Shown piece after piece: positions 20,314 through 29,128 of a DNA stretch of 59,265 nt. Position 1 is the stretch's first letter, and every line of letters begins with the position of its first letter. Under the pieces are notes generated by a model. That model saw only the letters and a program-made list of their open reading frames with translations. It ran no database searches and was not told where the DNA came from. Position numbers and translations under genes: made by a program. The stretch is from Archangium lipolyticum (GTDB lineage: Bacteria > Myxococcota > Myxococcia > Myxococcales > Myxococcaceae), in the NCBI RefSeq assembly GCF_024623785.1, contig NZ_JANKBZ010000050.1:1-59265 (forward strand). The letters are read 5' to 3'.

Positions 20314-21410
20314 GGCAGGTGCGCCTGGGTATCATCGCGCTCGCGCTGGGGGCCGGAGGCTGCACCCGGCCGGCCGAGGAGCGTGCGCTGAAGGAGCAGG
20401 AGATCGGCCGGGTGCAGATCGCCGGCGTCGCCTTCACCGTGGAGGACGGGCTCGCGGTGGTGCGCCAGATGGAGCCAGGGGCGCTGACGCTGTGGGGCTC
20501 GGCGCCGGCCTTCCACGTGCGCGCGGTGGCCTCGGCTGGGGCCGCCGAGTCCTGGACGATCCGGGTGCGCAACGCCATGCCGGACGCGGAGCTCTCGGCC
20601 CTGAAGGGGGACGAGCCCCTGGAGGTGGAGTCCCTGCCCGGACCCCTGCCCACGGAGAAGGTGTGGCGGGTGCGCGTGCCCGCGGGCTCGGAGGTCCGGC
20701 TCACGGTGGCGCCTCCGATGTGGGATCAGCCGATGCCCTTCCGCTTCGTGGCGCTGGCGGACGTGCAGGAGGCCCTGCCGCGCGTGGGCGACATCTACAG
20801 GCGCATCAACGCGGACCCCTCGCTGCGCTTCATCTTCTTCTCGGGGGACCTGACGCAGCGGGGCACCGTGGAGCAACTGGAGGAGTTCCAGTCCCGCCTC
20901 CAGGAGTCGCGCATTCCCCTTTTCGCCACGCTGGGCAACCACGAGCTCATCACCCCCGACCCGCGCTACCACGAGTACTTCGGACGCGGGAACCTGCACT
21001 TCACCTTCCATGGCGCGCACTTCACGATGATCGACTCGGGCAACGGAACGTTGGATCCGAAGGCCGAGGAGTTCCTGGACGGGTGGTTGGAGGCGGGGCG
21101 CGACGCGGTGCACATCCTGGGCACGCACATCCCGCTGGTGGACCCCATCGGCGTGCGCAACGGCGCCTTCGCCAGCCGCAACGAGGCCGCGTCCCTGCTG
21201 GGCAAGCTGACGCGCGCCAACCTGGACCTCACGCTCTACGGCCACGTGCACTCGTACTACTCGTTCTCCAACGCGGGGATTCCGGCCTTCATCTCAGGGG
21301 GCGGCGGGGCCATCCCCGAACAGTTCGACGGTATCGGGCGGCACTTCCTGTCCGTGGAGGTGGACCCGGCCTCGGGCATTCGCAACGTGTCCCTGGTGCG
21401 CGTGGACTGA
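20310..21410 (+). CDS. metallophosphoesterase lipoprotein
   Basis: A 366-aa calcineurin-like phosphoesterase anchored as a lipoprotein (signal ALALGAGGC, Cys18). After an N-terminal beta-rich domain of about 140 residues come the metal-binding motifs: F-S-G-D-L-T, L-G-N-H-E, G-T-H-I-P and G-H-V-H-S-Y. The first motif, normally D-x-H, reads A-D-V-Q around residue 150, so one metal-ligand His appears replaced by Gln. The enzyme may bind metal differently or have altered activity. The gene begins at a GTG overlapping the previous stop by 4 nt. The substrate is unknown; the periplasm or outer membrane is the likely site. Confidence 0.85.
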   Translation: MRQVRLGIIALALGAGGCTRPAEERALKEQEIGRVQIAGVAFTVEDGLAVVRQMEPGALTLWGSAPAFHVRAVASAGAAESWTIRVRNAMPDAELSALKGDEPLEVESLPGPLPTEKVWRVRVPAGSEVRLTVAPPMWDQPMPFRFVALADVQEALPRVGDIYRRINADPSLRFIFFSGDLTQRGTVEQLEEFQSRLQESRIPLFATLGNHELITPDPRYHEYFGRGNLHFTFHGAHFTMIDSGNGTLDPKAEEFLDGWLEAGRDAVHILGTHIPLVDPIGVRNGAFASRNEAASLLGKLTRANLDLTLYGHVHSYYSFSNAGIPAFISGGGGAIPEQFDGIGRHFLSVEVDPASGIRNVSLVRVD

Positions 21411-21610
21411 CCGGAAATGTAGGGTCCTACGCCCACATGTGGGGGGTCATCCGGGCCCCTCGCCGCTGGCGGGCGGGAACCTGAACGCGGCGCGAGGCCG
21501 ATAAATCGGCTCCGGAGCGGACCCCCTTGAATTGGCACTGAACATCTGTGCACATGGGGGCCCCACGTTGCCCGGCACCACGCCGCACGTTGGAGGGGAG
21601 GCCCAGGCCC

Positions 21611-22129
21611 ATGTTCGACGCGACCGAAAACGATCCCATCTCGCCCGCCATGCGGGCGCTGCTCGAGGTGTTCTCCACGGAGCTGTCCGAGGTGAAGTTC
21701 CCGGACGTGGACGCGGAGGTGTTGGACGAGGCGGCGGAGCGGGTGAGGGCGCAGGCCGAGGCGGTGGCGAAGGCGCAGGCGGCGCTGGAGGCGGCGCGCC
21801 AGGCGCTGGCCGAGAGCCAGGAGGCGCTGCTGCAGAAGGGCCAGCGGGCGCTGTCGTACGCGCGGGTGTTCGCCGAGGAGGACGCGGCGCTGAGCACGAA
21901 GCTGGAGGCCATCAGCCTGCCGAGGCCGGCGCGCAAGGTGGTGCGTCCGGACGGGACGGTGACCGCCGAGGCTCCCGCGCAGAGCGACGAGTCCGCGCCG
22001 AAGCGCCGGGGCCGTCCGCCGAAGTCCCGCCCGAGCGCTCCGCTGTTCGCCGACGGCAGCTCGCCTGAGGCCGTCGTCGCCGCGGAGGCCGCCGAGGCGC
22101 CCGTGGCCGCCCGCCCCGCGGCGGCTTGA
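21611..22129 (+). CDS. coiled-coil protein with AT-hook-like tail
   Basis: A 172-aa protein starting at ATG 21611 with GGAGGGGAGG upstream; the longer frame from 21548 lacks such a site. Residues 30-95 form a Leu/Ala/Glu/Gln-rich coiled coil ('AQAEAVAKAQAALEAARQALAESQEALLQKG'). The C-terminal third is unstructured and contains K-R-R-G-R-P-P-K-S, a good AT-hook core (R-G-R-P), followed by an Ala/Pro/Glu-rich tail. It may be a small DNA-associated architectural protein, as AT-hook proteins are known in myxobacteria. It is a single gene closed by a strong hairpin terminator at 22160. Confidence 0.65.
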   Translation: MFDATENDPISPAMRALLEVFSTELSEVKFPDVDAEVLDEAAERVRAQAEAVAKAQAALEAARQALAESQEALLQKGQRALSYARVFAEEDAALSTKLEAISLPRPARKVVRPDGTVTAEAPAQSDESAPKRRGRPPKSRPSAPLFADGSSPEAVVAAEAAEAPVAARPAAA

Positions 22130-22159
22130 GCCCCAGGCATCCGGTTGCAGTGGCTCCGT

Positions 22160-22202
22160 CCGGCCTGGAACTCCTCGGGGGCTCCGGGCCGGCTTTATTT
22201 TT
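22160..22202 (+). terminator. rho-independent terminator
   Basis: A 10-bp stem (CCGGCCTGGA pairing with TCCGGGCCGG, one G-U) is followed directly by CTTTATTTTT. It lies 30 bases after the AT-hook gene and separates it from the ATPase/HNH module. Confidence 0.8.
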
Positions 22203-22268
22203 GATGGGCGCGCGGGAACTCACATAAGAGGAGTCGCTTGCTGGCCTCGCGAGGAGGAGAGAACCCGG

Positions 22269-23525
22269 ATGCTCGGTGAGCTGAAGCTGGAGGAGGTCGG
22301 GCCGAGCCCCCGGCTTTCGTTCTCGTTCGGACCACGCCTGAACCTGCTGACTGGCGACAATGGGTTGGGAAAGACCTTCGTGCTCGACCTGGCGTGGTGG
22401 GCGCTGACCCATAACGTCGACCCGGTGCCCGCGTTGCCCAGACCTGGCCGGAAGGGGTGGGTATCCGCTTCGATCGTGACGGAGATGGGGCACAAGCTCG
22501 AGTTCTCGAGCGCCGTTCGCTGGGACAGGCGCATGCGGGACAGCGACGAGGATGGCGAGCTGTTGTCGGTTCCGAACTCCGGGTTGACGCTCTACGCGCG
22601 CATCGATGGGGGATTCCGGGTCTGGGACCCGATGCGGAACAGCCAGGGACGCGTGCATTACGAGGCGGGCGGCCCGAAGTCCTACGACTTTTCTCACGAT
22701 GCGCTCTGGGATGGGTTGGTGGAGGGAGGGCAGGTCCTGTGCAATGGGCTCATCCGGGATTGGGTCTACTGGCAGTTGAGGAACTCGGAGTCCTTCGAGC
22801 GCTTGCGCAAGGTGTTGGCGGTGCTCTCGCCGGATGCCAGGGAGCCGTTGAGACCCGGTGAGCCCACCCGCATGGGGCTCACGGACGCCCGGGAGATTCC
22901 AACGCTGGAGATGCCGTATGGCATCGTCCCTCTCACCCATGCATCCGCCGGAATCCGGCGCATCGTCGGTCTTGCGTATCTGCTCGTCTGGGCCTGGGAG
23001 GAGCACCTGCGGGCCGCCGAGTTGCTCGGGGAGAAGACCGCCAGTCACATCGTGTTCCTCATCGACGAGGTGGAGGCCCACCTTCATCCCCGTTGGCAGC
23101 GGCTCATCCTTCCCTCGGTGCTGGCCGTGGTCCGCGAGCTCCGCCCGGACGTGAAGGTCCAGGTGATCGCCGTCACCCATGCGCCCCTGGTCCTCGCCTC
23201 GGTGGAGCCCTTGTTCGACCCGGCCCAGGACGCCCTCTTCATGTTCGACCTCGTGGGCCATGAGGTGAAGGTCTCCAAGGCGGACTGGCGGCCTCGTGGC
23301 GATGCCAACGCGTGGCTCACCTCCGAGGTCTTCGACCTCAAGGAGCCCCGCTCCAAGGAGGCCGAGGAGGCCATCACCCGCGCCAGGGCCGCGCTCAAGG
23401 ACCCCCACCTCCCCATCGACGAGGTGAAGCGGATCCACAACGACCTGTACCGACTCCTCAAGGATACGGACCCGTTCTGGCCACGCTGGCTCGCGCGTGC
23501 CGAGGCCGCGGGGATCGATCCTTGA
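22269..23525 (+). CDS. AAA/ABC-type ATPase of a Septu-like defence module (PtuA-like)
   Basis: A 418-aa ATPase. Walker A is G-D-N-G-L-G-K-T (residues 29-36). The ABC-type signature region is 'THASAGIRRIVGLAYLLVWAW', Walker B is 'IVFLIDEVEAHLHPRW' (around residues 262-275, with catalytic Glu) and the switch His lies in 'VIAVTHAPLVLASV'. This is the OLD/PtuA-type single-chain ATPase layout without a fused nuclease. The stop TGA overlaps the TTG start of an HNH endonuclease gene. In Septu systems the ATPase and HNH protein assemble and degrade or nick DNA during phage infection, so an anti-phage role is inferred. AGGAGG lies upstream, and a terminator isolates the module from the previous gene. 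Confidence 0.8.
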   Translation: MLGELKLEEVGPSPRLSFSFGPRLNLLTGDNGLGKTFVLDLAWWALTHNVDPVPALPRPGRKGWVSASIVTEMGHKLEFSSAVRWDRRMRDSDEDGELLSVPNSGLTLYARIDGGFRVWDPMRNSQGRVHYEAGGPKSYDFSHDALWDGLVEGGQVLCNGLIRDWVYWQLRNSESFERLRKVLAVLSPDAREPLRPGEPTRMGLTDAREIPTLEMPYGIVPLTHASAGIRRIVGLAYLLVWAWEEHLRAAELLGEKTASHIVFLIDEVEAHLHPRWQRLILPSVLAVVRELRPDVKVQVIAVTHAPLVLASVEPLFDPAQDALFMFDLVGHEVKVSKADWRPRGDANAWLTSEVFDLKEPRSKEAEEAITRARAALKDPHLPIDEVKRIHNDLYRLLKDTDPFWPRWLARAEAAGIDP

Positions 23526-24103
23526 TTCACGTCGAGCCCCAACCCGAGCCCCCGGACTTCGACGCCAAGGTGCGTCAGCCGGGCCACGCCGACCTGGCCT
23601 CACTGGCGGGCGAGCTGAGGCCTCTCTGGCGTCACTGCGCCATGCAGCTCTGGGAGGCCTACAAGGGCGTCTGTGCCTACTCCTCCCTCCACATCCCTCG
23701 TGGCACGGGGGCGCTCTCCGTCGACCATCTGCTTCCCAAGTCGAAGCGGCGGGAACTGGCCTATGAGTGGTCCAACTACCGGCTTGCCTGCGTCCGGATG
23801 AACGCGCGCAAGAACGACCTCGAGGATGTGCTGGACCCCTTCGAGGTGCGGGACGGCTGGTTCGCGCTCGAACTCTCCACGCTCGAGGTCATCCCAGGAG
23901 ATGGGCTGCCCGAGCAACTGCGTGCACAGGTCCAGAAGACCATCGACCGGCTGGACCTGAACGATGACGAGTTCGTCCGGGCCCGGGAGGCCTATTTCCT
24001 GGCCTGGAAGGAGGGCGAGATGCGGTTCCGCTATCTTCTCAAGCACTGCCCCTTCCTGGCGAAGGAGCTGCTCCGCCAGGGCCTCGTCCAGGACGAGGGG
24101 TGA
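23522..24103 (+). CDS. HNH endonuclease (PtuB-like)
   Basis: The chosen TTG at 23522 overlaps the ATPase stop (TTGA); it begins M-I-H-V-E-P-Q-P-E-P-P, which I recognise as the normal N-terminus of this family, whereas the longer frame runs inside the ATPase. The 193-aa protein has the HNH core: Asp68-His69 in 'SVDHLLPKSK', Asn85 in 'WSNYRLAC', and Asn94/Asn98 in 'MNARKND'. Cys51 ('GVCAY') precedes the core; the second Cys usual a few positions later is a Ser here. The C-terminal region ('TIDRLDLND...LLKHCPFLAKELLRQGL') is helical. It is the predicted nuclease of the two-gene system. Confidence 0.82.
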   Translation: MIHVEPQPEPPDFDAKVRQPGHADLASLAGELRPLWRHCAMQLWEAYKGVCAYSSLHIPRGTGALSVDHLLPKSKRRELAYEWSNYRLACVRMNARKNDLEDVLDPFEVRDGWFALELSTLEVIPGDGLPEQLRAQVQKTIDRLDLNDDEFVRAREAYFLAWKEGEMRFRYLLKHCPFLAKELLRQGLVQDEG

Positions 24104-24235
24104 CGAAAAATCACCGCCCGGAGGCACGTCTTCTCCCGGAGCCCCCTCCGTCGGAAGAACGTACCCCCGGGCGATGGAGCCGCCCCCCGCGGACAGTTCA
24201 GGGGGCGGCGTATCAACGTCGTGTTCTGGTGACGG

Positions 24236-25609
24236 CTACCGCTCCGGGTAGGCCGTCCAGCCCTTGGTCCAATCCTCGGTGCCGATGGCGCCGACGAACC
24301 GGGCGTTGGTGTCGAAGAAGCCCTTGCTCTCCGGAGCCGCGGCGTAGTCCGAGACGAGCGCCGGCGACCCGGCCTGCGGCTTGAAGTCCGGCTTGAGCAG
24401 GTCGAGCGCTCCGGCCAGCTTCGGATCATTGTTGAGGAGGGCGCGGTTGGCGGTTCCCGCCAGGGCCGACTCGTCGTACTTCGTCTTGTCCGGATCCGTC
24501 ACGTTGCCGCTGGCGTCCTTCACCACCTGCGGCGCGTGCGGGACGGTGTCGCTCACGTTCTTGTTGTCCCAGTACAGGATGTTCTGGAGGGACAGCGTGT
24601 CGGTGGTGCCGCTCATGCGCGCGACGGTGGTCGTGCCGTCGATGTCCACCGCGATGTCCGTGAAGTGGGCGACGATGATGTTGCGCAGCGTGCCGGCGGT
24701 GCCGTTCTTCAGGTGCATTCCGCCCTGGAGCTTGCCCGCCTTGCCCGGCTCCTGGTTGGAGCCGATGAGCGTCGCGTTCCAGATCTCCGGCATGGAGACC
24801 GGGGTGGCCGTGCCCGGGCCGTTCGGGCTGTTGTCACCCTCGAAGGCGAAGTTACCCACGTCCGGGTTCTGCTGGACGATGAGGTACTGCACCTTGCCCC
24901 GGTAGCCGATGTCCCAGTCCAGGCCGTCGTCGTCCGGCTGGGTGATGACGATGTGCTTGAGGTTGGCGGTGCCGCCGAACATCTCCACGCCGTCATCCGC
25001 GCCCTTGTGGACCTGGATGTAGTCGAGCTCCGTCTTGTTGCCGCAGCCGCCCACCGTCAGGCCGTTGAGCTCGTTGTTCGCGGTGAGCTTGAAGCCGGCG
25101 AACTCGATGCGCACGTACTTCAGCTTGCCGCAGTCGTGCGCCTCGTCGGTGCCGCCGTAGTTGATGCCCGGCTGGGTGGCGGGGAAGCCCTCGATGAGGG
25201 TCGTGCCACCCTGCACGTTGATGGGCGCCTTGCCCAGCAGCACCACGCCGCCCCAGTTGCCCGGCTCCCGCGCGCCCTCCGCCTTGGTGCTGGTGAAGAC
25301 GATGGGCTTCTCCTGGGTGCCCACCGCGTCGATGCGGCCGCCCGTGGTGACCACCAGCGAGCTGAGTCCCTCACCCTCGATCCGGGTACCCGCCTCGATC
25401 TTCAGCGTGCCGCTCTCCACGAAGACGTGGCTCTTGAGGACATAGACGTTCTCGGCCTTCCACGTGGTGTCGGTGGTGATCTTCTCGGTCACCTCGATGC
25501 GCTGGCCCGTCGGCTTCTCGTCCGGCTTGGGCTTCTCCTCCTCGCCGCAGGCCAGGAGGTTGGCGGCCACCAGGCCACCAAGGAGGGAGGTCTTCCAGGA
25601 CAACTTCAT
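24236..25609 (-). CDS. lipoprotein with right-handed beta-helix-like repeats, TonB-operon associated
   Basis: The ATG at 25609 has AAAGGAAG upstream and begins a lipoprotein signal ([13 protein letters not shown], Cys21). After a charged linker comes a domain typical of parallel beta-helix proteins: '[39 protein letters not shown]', '[15 protein letters not shown]', '[10 protein letters not shown]', '[19 protein letters not shown]', '[22 protein letters not shown]', ending '[14 protein letters not shown]'. The 457-aa product lies 34 bases downstream of the TonB-dependent receptor gene, so it is likely the surface or periplasmic partner of that receptor. The ligand is unknown; Asp-rich turns could bind calcium. 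Confidence 0.8.
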   Translation of the reverse strand: MKLSWKTSLLGGLVAANLLACGEEEKPKPDEKPTGQRIEVTEKITTDTTWKAENVYVLKSHVFVESGTLKIEAGTRIEGEGLSSLVVTTGGRIDAVGTQEKPIVFTSTKAEGAREPGNWGGVVLLGKAPINVQGGTTLIEGFPATQPGINYGGTDEAHDCGKLKYVRIEFAGFKLTANNELNGLTVGGCGNKTELDYIQVHKGADDGVEMFGGTANLKHIVITQPDDDGLDWDIGYRGKVQYLIVQQNPDVGNFAFEGDNSPNGPGTATPVSMPEIWNATLIGSNQEPGKAGKLQGGMHLKNGTAGTLRNIIVAHFTDIAVDIDGTTTVARMSGTTDTLSLQNILYWDNKNVSDTVPHAPQVVKDASGNVTDPDKTKYDESALAGTANRALLNNDPKLAGALDLLKPDFKPQAGSPALVSDYAAAPESKGFFDTNARFVGAIGTEDWTKGWTAYPER

Positions 25610-25643
25610 GGTGGGACTTCCTTTCGAAGGAAACTGCAAGGAC

Positions 25644-28589
25644 CTACAGGCTCCAGCCGAGCGACGCGGAGAACGCCACGCCGGGCCGGTACTTCAGAAC
25701 GTCGACGTCGCCCTGCCGGAACACCACGGGCTGGTTGAGGATGTTGGTGGCGGCGAGCTTTAGCTGGAGGCTGTCGCTCAGCTTCTGCCCCACCGTCAGG
25801 TCGACGCGGTGGAACGGCTGCTCGTACACGTCGGGGAGCCCCTCGATGCCGACCTCGGAGATGCGGGCGCCGACCACGTTGTAGAGCAGGGAGATCTCCG
25901 TCCCGCTCTCCGTCCGCGCGTAGCCGAGGTTGAGGTTGACCACGTAGGGGGACTGGCCCTGCAGCGGACGCTGCTGATTGGTCTGCAGGGGCGCGGAGTC
26001 TCCGAGGTCGATCTCCGAGCGGGTGAGGGTCAGGTTGGCTCCCACGCGCAGCGGCGCCAGGGTGGGCGTGAGGCGCCCGAGCGAGGTGCGAGCCTCCAGC
26101 TCCACGCCATAGCTGGTGGCGCCCGGGGCGTTGTCGAAGCTGACGTCCTGCTGGAAGGACGAGACGATGATGCGCTCGATGGGCTGCTGGAAGCGCTTGT
26201 AGAAGACGCTCGCGGCGAGCACGTCGTTCTCACCCGGGAACCACTCGGCGCGCGCGTCCAGGTTGTGGATGCGCGTCTGCACCAGCGACGGATCGCCCGA
26301 CACGGAGCGGTTGCGGACGAAGTCGTAATAGAGGACGGGCGCCAGCTCGCGGAAGGTGGGGCGGGCCAGCGTGTAGCTGTAGCCGGCGCGCAGGTTGAGC
26401 TGGGGGTTGAGCGCGTAGATGACGTTGAGCGTCGGCAGGAAGTCCTTGTAGTCCTGGTTGGCTTCCTTGGACTGCGCGCGTCCGCCGAAGTCGCTGCCGC
26501 TGGTGAGCCGCTGGACGCTGGCCTCGTAGCGCAGGCCCGCCACCAGGCGCAGCGGCTCCCAGAGGGACACGTCGGCGGTGGCGTAGCCGGCGAACAGGCC
26601 GAGCGTGGCGTCATAGGCATCGTCCGACAGGGTGTTCTCCAGCACGCGGATGCCGTTGCCGATGTTGTCCGAGGCGAAGATGTCCTCCGGGCCCTGGTTC
26701 AACACGGGGAGGTTGCCCCCCACGTACTGGTAGCGGAAGCGGCGCATGTCGAGCGCGCGCATCGAGCCCTGGGCCATGCCGCCCACGCGCAGGCGCACGC
26801 CGGACAGCGGCAGGGTGGCGTTGGCGCTGCCGCCGAAGGAGCTCTCCCCGAGCTCGCTGTACCAGCGCTCGGCGCCCGGGTCGTTGTTGTACCGGGGCGT
26901 GCCCTCCTCGGTGTACCCGTAGGGCAGGCTGCGCGTGTCCGGCTCGGAGCGGTCGACGTAGGAGTAGTTGGCCTGCCAGTCGACCTCCATGTCCCCGAGC
27001 ACGTTCAGCCGGTGGAAGCCGCGGAGCTGGTTGAAGGTGAGGGCGCGGCTGGTGAACTCGGAGGCGGTCTTGCTGAACTGCTGGCCCTGGGCGTCGGCGC
27101 CGGCGATGGAGCGCGCCCGGCTCTCACCCGTGCGGGTGAAGAGCGAGAAGACGGACAGCTCGAAGTCGCGGCTCGGCTGGAAGCCCGCGCTGACGAGTCC
27201 GCTGATGCTGGCGCTCTCGGTGCCCAGCACGTTGCGGGAGGTGTCCTCGATGGTGACGCCACCCCCCTGCGCGGCCTGGGTGCCCGTGACGTCCGTGAGC
27301 TGGACGCTCTCCTTGTGGCCGTAGTTCACCATGGCCAGGTAGCCCAGGCGCTTGTTGTCGAAGCGCAGCGTGTCGCCAATGGACGCGCCGATGCCCATGT
27401 TGGGAAGGGCGCGCGCGGTCTCCAGGGTCCAGATGTTGGGGAAGTCCCGGCCCACCCGGTTCACGTCCTCCACCGTCATGCCGTTCTGGCCGGGGAGCAG
27501 CGGGCCCGTGCGTGGCACGGAGTCCGGCAGCTTGCGCGTGCCATCGTCGAAGCCCAGCCAGTTCAGCCCGCCACCGTTGTAGGTGAAGCGGTTGCGGAAC
27601 GTGCTCGCCGTGTCGCCCGAGAAGTTGATGCGCGGCTTGAACTCGAATTGGGACGGATAGTTGTTGGTCTCGATGAGCAGCACGCCGCCCGCGAAGGTGC
27701 CCGGCAGGTCCGCGGTGTAGCTCTTCAGGATGTTGAGGTTGGCCAGGAGGCTCGTCGGGAAGATGTCGAGCGGGACGGCCTGCTCGTCCGGCTCGGGGCT
27801 GGGGAGGATGGCGCCGTTGAGCAGCGTGGTGGAGTAGCGGCCACCCAGACCGCGCAGCAGCACGTAGCGACCGCCCACCACCGTGGCGCTCACCACGCGC
27901 TTCACCGCGTCCGAGGCGCTCGAGTCCGGCGTGCGCGCCATCTCCTGGGAGCTGATGGCGTCGGACACCGCGGCGGCCTTCTTGCGCTCCTGCAGCAGCG
28001 CGCCCTCGGCGCGGCGGTCCGCGCGGGCCTCGACCACCACTTCCTGCACGGCGCCCGCGTCGGCGCTCAGCTGCACGTCCAGCTTCGTGGCCTTGCCCTC
28101 CTCCACGATGACGCCGGTGATGCGGCGGCCCTCATAGACGTCATAGAAGACGCGCAGGTCGTACTTCCCGGGAGGCAGCGCCAGCTGGTAGTTGCCATCC
28201 ACGTCGGTGAGGACGCTCTTCTGCGCGCCGGTGACGACCTTCACCGTGGCCTCGATGAGCGTCTCCTTCGTCTGGGCGTCGGAGACCTGGCCATAGACGC
28301 CGGTGAAGCCCGGAGGAGGCGTGGCGGAATCCGCCATCATCTCGTCCTCGGTGCCCATGTCCGCCGCTCCCTCTCCCTCTGGGAGAGGGCTGGGGTGAGG
28401 GTCTTCCGCGGGAGCAGGGGCCTCCACGGGAGCGGTGGGCTCAGCGGGAGCAGCGGCCTCGGTGGGAGCCGCCGCGGGGGCGGTCCCCTCGACGGGGGTC
28501 TGCGCCATCACGGGGGCGGCGAGCAGTGCGAGCGCCGCGAGCGCGGCGCGGATGGAATGGAGACGAAGAGACAACACGGGACTCCTCAC
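25644..28589 (-). CDS. TonB-dependent outer-membrane receptor with CarboxypepD_reg-like N-domain
   Basis: A 981-aa receptor. A signal peptide ends near M-A-Q30, followed by an Ala/Pro linker containing P-H-P-S-P-L-P-E-G-E-G (residues 64-74), which is the translation of a mobile palindromic repeat. Next comes a carboxypeptidase-regulatory-like beta domain ('GVYGQVSDAQTKETLIEATVKVV ... VDGNYQLALPPGKYDLRV'). The plug has 'RTPDSSASDAVKRV...GGRYVLLRGLGGRYSTTLLNGA', and the 22-strand-type barrel contains 'RAGYSYTLARPTFRELAP' before the C-terminal 'FSASLGWSL'. It imports a ligand using the energising complex encoded upstream. The start is a GTG; another GTG four codons on, preceded by AGGAG, is equally plausible. 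Confidence 0.9.
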   Translation of the reverse strand: MRSPVLSLRLHSIRAALAALALLAAPVMAQTPVEGTAPAAAPTEAAAPAEPTAPVEAPAPAEDPHPSPLPEGEGAADMGTEDEMMADSATPPPGFTGVYGQVSDAQTKETLIEATVKVVTGAQKSVLTDVDGNYQLALPPGKYDLRVFYDVYEGRRITGVIVEEGKATKLDVQLSADAGAVQEVVVEARADRRAEGALLQERKKAAAVSDAISSQEMARTPDSSASDAVKRVVSATVVGGRYVLLRGLGGRYSTTLLNGAILPSPEPDEQAVPLDIFPTSLLANLNILKSYTADLPGTFAGGVLLIETNNYPSQFEFKPRINFSGDTASTFRNRFTYNGGGLNWLGFDDGTRKLPDSVPRTGPLLPGQNGMTVEDVNRVGRDFPNIWTLETARALPNMGIGASIGDTLRFDNKRLGYLAMVNYGHKESVQLTDVTGTQAAQGGGVTIEDTSRNVLGTESASISGLVSAGFQPSRDFELSVFSLFTRTGESRARSIAGADAQGQQFSKTASEFTSRALTFNQLRGFHRLNVLGDMEVDWQANYSYVDRSEPDTRSLPYGYTEEGTPRYNNDPGAERWYSELGESSFGGSANATLPLSGVRLRVGGMAQGSMRALDMRRFRYQYVGGNLPVLNQGPEDIFASDNIGNGIRVLENTLSDDAYDATLGLFAGYATADVSLWEPLRLVAGLRYEASVQRLTSGSDFGGRAQSKEANQDYKDFLPTLNVIYALNPQLNLRAGYSYTLARPTFRELAPVLYYDFVRNRSVSGDPSLVQTRIHNLDARAEWFPGENDVLAASVFYKRFQQPIERIIVSSFQQDVSFDNAPGATSYGVELEARTSLGRLTPTLAPLRVGANLTLTRSEIDLGDSAPLQTNQQRPLQGQSPYVVNLNLGYARTESGTEISLLYNVVGARISEVGIEGLPDVYEQPFHRVDLTVGQKLSDSLQLKLAATNILNQPVVFRQGDVDVLKYRPGVAFSASLGWSL
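28368..28402 (-). repeat. REP-like palindromic repeat inside the receptor gene (copy 1)
   Basis: A 35-base element reading, on the minus strand, ACCCTCACCCC, two variable bases, then CCCTCTCCCAGAGGGAGAGGGA. It contains the near-palindrome CCCTCTCCC-AGA-GGGAGAGGG and matches 40315-40349 except at the two variable bases. Here it is translated in frame as P-H-P-S-P-L-P-E-G-E-G in the linker of the TonB-dependent receptor. Confidence 0.85.
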
Positions 28590-28675
28590 CGACGGGCGCG
28601 CGAACGAAACGCGAGGCCCGTGGCAACGAAATGGATGGAATGTGAAGAGTTGGAGACCGACAGGAAGACTTCAGG

Positions 28676-29116
28676 TCACGGAGCCGCGGGCTCGGCGACG
28701 GCGTCCGGAACCACCGCGACGGTGATGTTTCCACCGCGTGCGAGGTCCAGCACCTCCATCGCGCTGCCGTACGGCACGTCGTTCTCCGCGTCGAAGAAGA
28801 CAATCTTGTCCGGACGCGCGTTGATCATCCGCTGCAGCCGGGCCACGAGCTGGTCTCGCGGTACGTCCTCGCGGTTGATCTGCACCGCGCCGGACTTCGT
28901 GACGGTGAGCACCACGGGAGGCAGCGCTCCCGGAGGAGGAGGAGAGATCTCCGCCTGCTCGTCCGCCTTGCCCGGCACGTCCTGCCACATCTGCTTCGTC
29001 ATCAACGGAGTGACGACCATGAAGATGATGAGGAGGACGAGCACCACGTCCACGAGCGGCGTCACGTTCATCGCCGGGCGGATTCCGCCCTTGCCACCAC
29101 CGAGATCGAAAGCCAT
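28676..29116 (-). CDS. exbD: ExbD/TolR family biopolymer transport protein (second copy)
   Basis: A 146-aa single-span protein: a short cytoplasmic N-terminus (GGGKGGIRPAMN), then the transmembrane helix with its essential acidic residue in 'VTPLVDVVLVLLIIFMV', and a periplasmic domain ('VLTVTKSGAVQINREDVPRDQLVARLQ', 'VFFDAENDVPYGSAMEVLDLAR'). ExbD uses proton flow with ExbB to drive TonB. It is the second of two tandem exbD genes, 12 bases after the first. A Pro-rich insertion (SPPPPGALPP) and an extended C-terminus distinguish it. It is followed by the receptor gene. Confidence 0.92.
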   Translation of the reverse strand: MAFDLGGGKGGIRPAMNVTPLVDVVLVLLIIFMVVTPLMTKQMWQDVPGKADEQAEISPPPPGALPPVVLTVTKSGAVQINREDVPRDQLVARLQRMINARPDKIVFFDAENDVPYGSAMEVLDLARGGNITVAVVPDAVAEPAAP

Positions 29117-29128
29117 GGCCGCGAGCTC

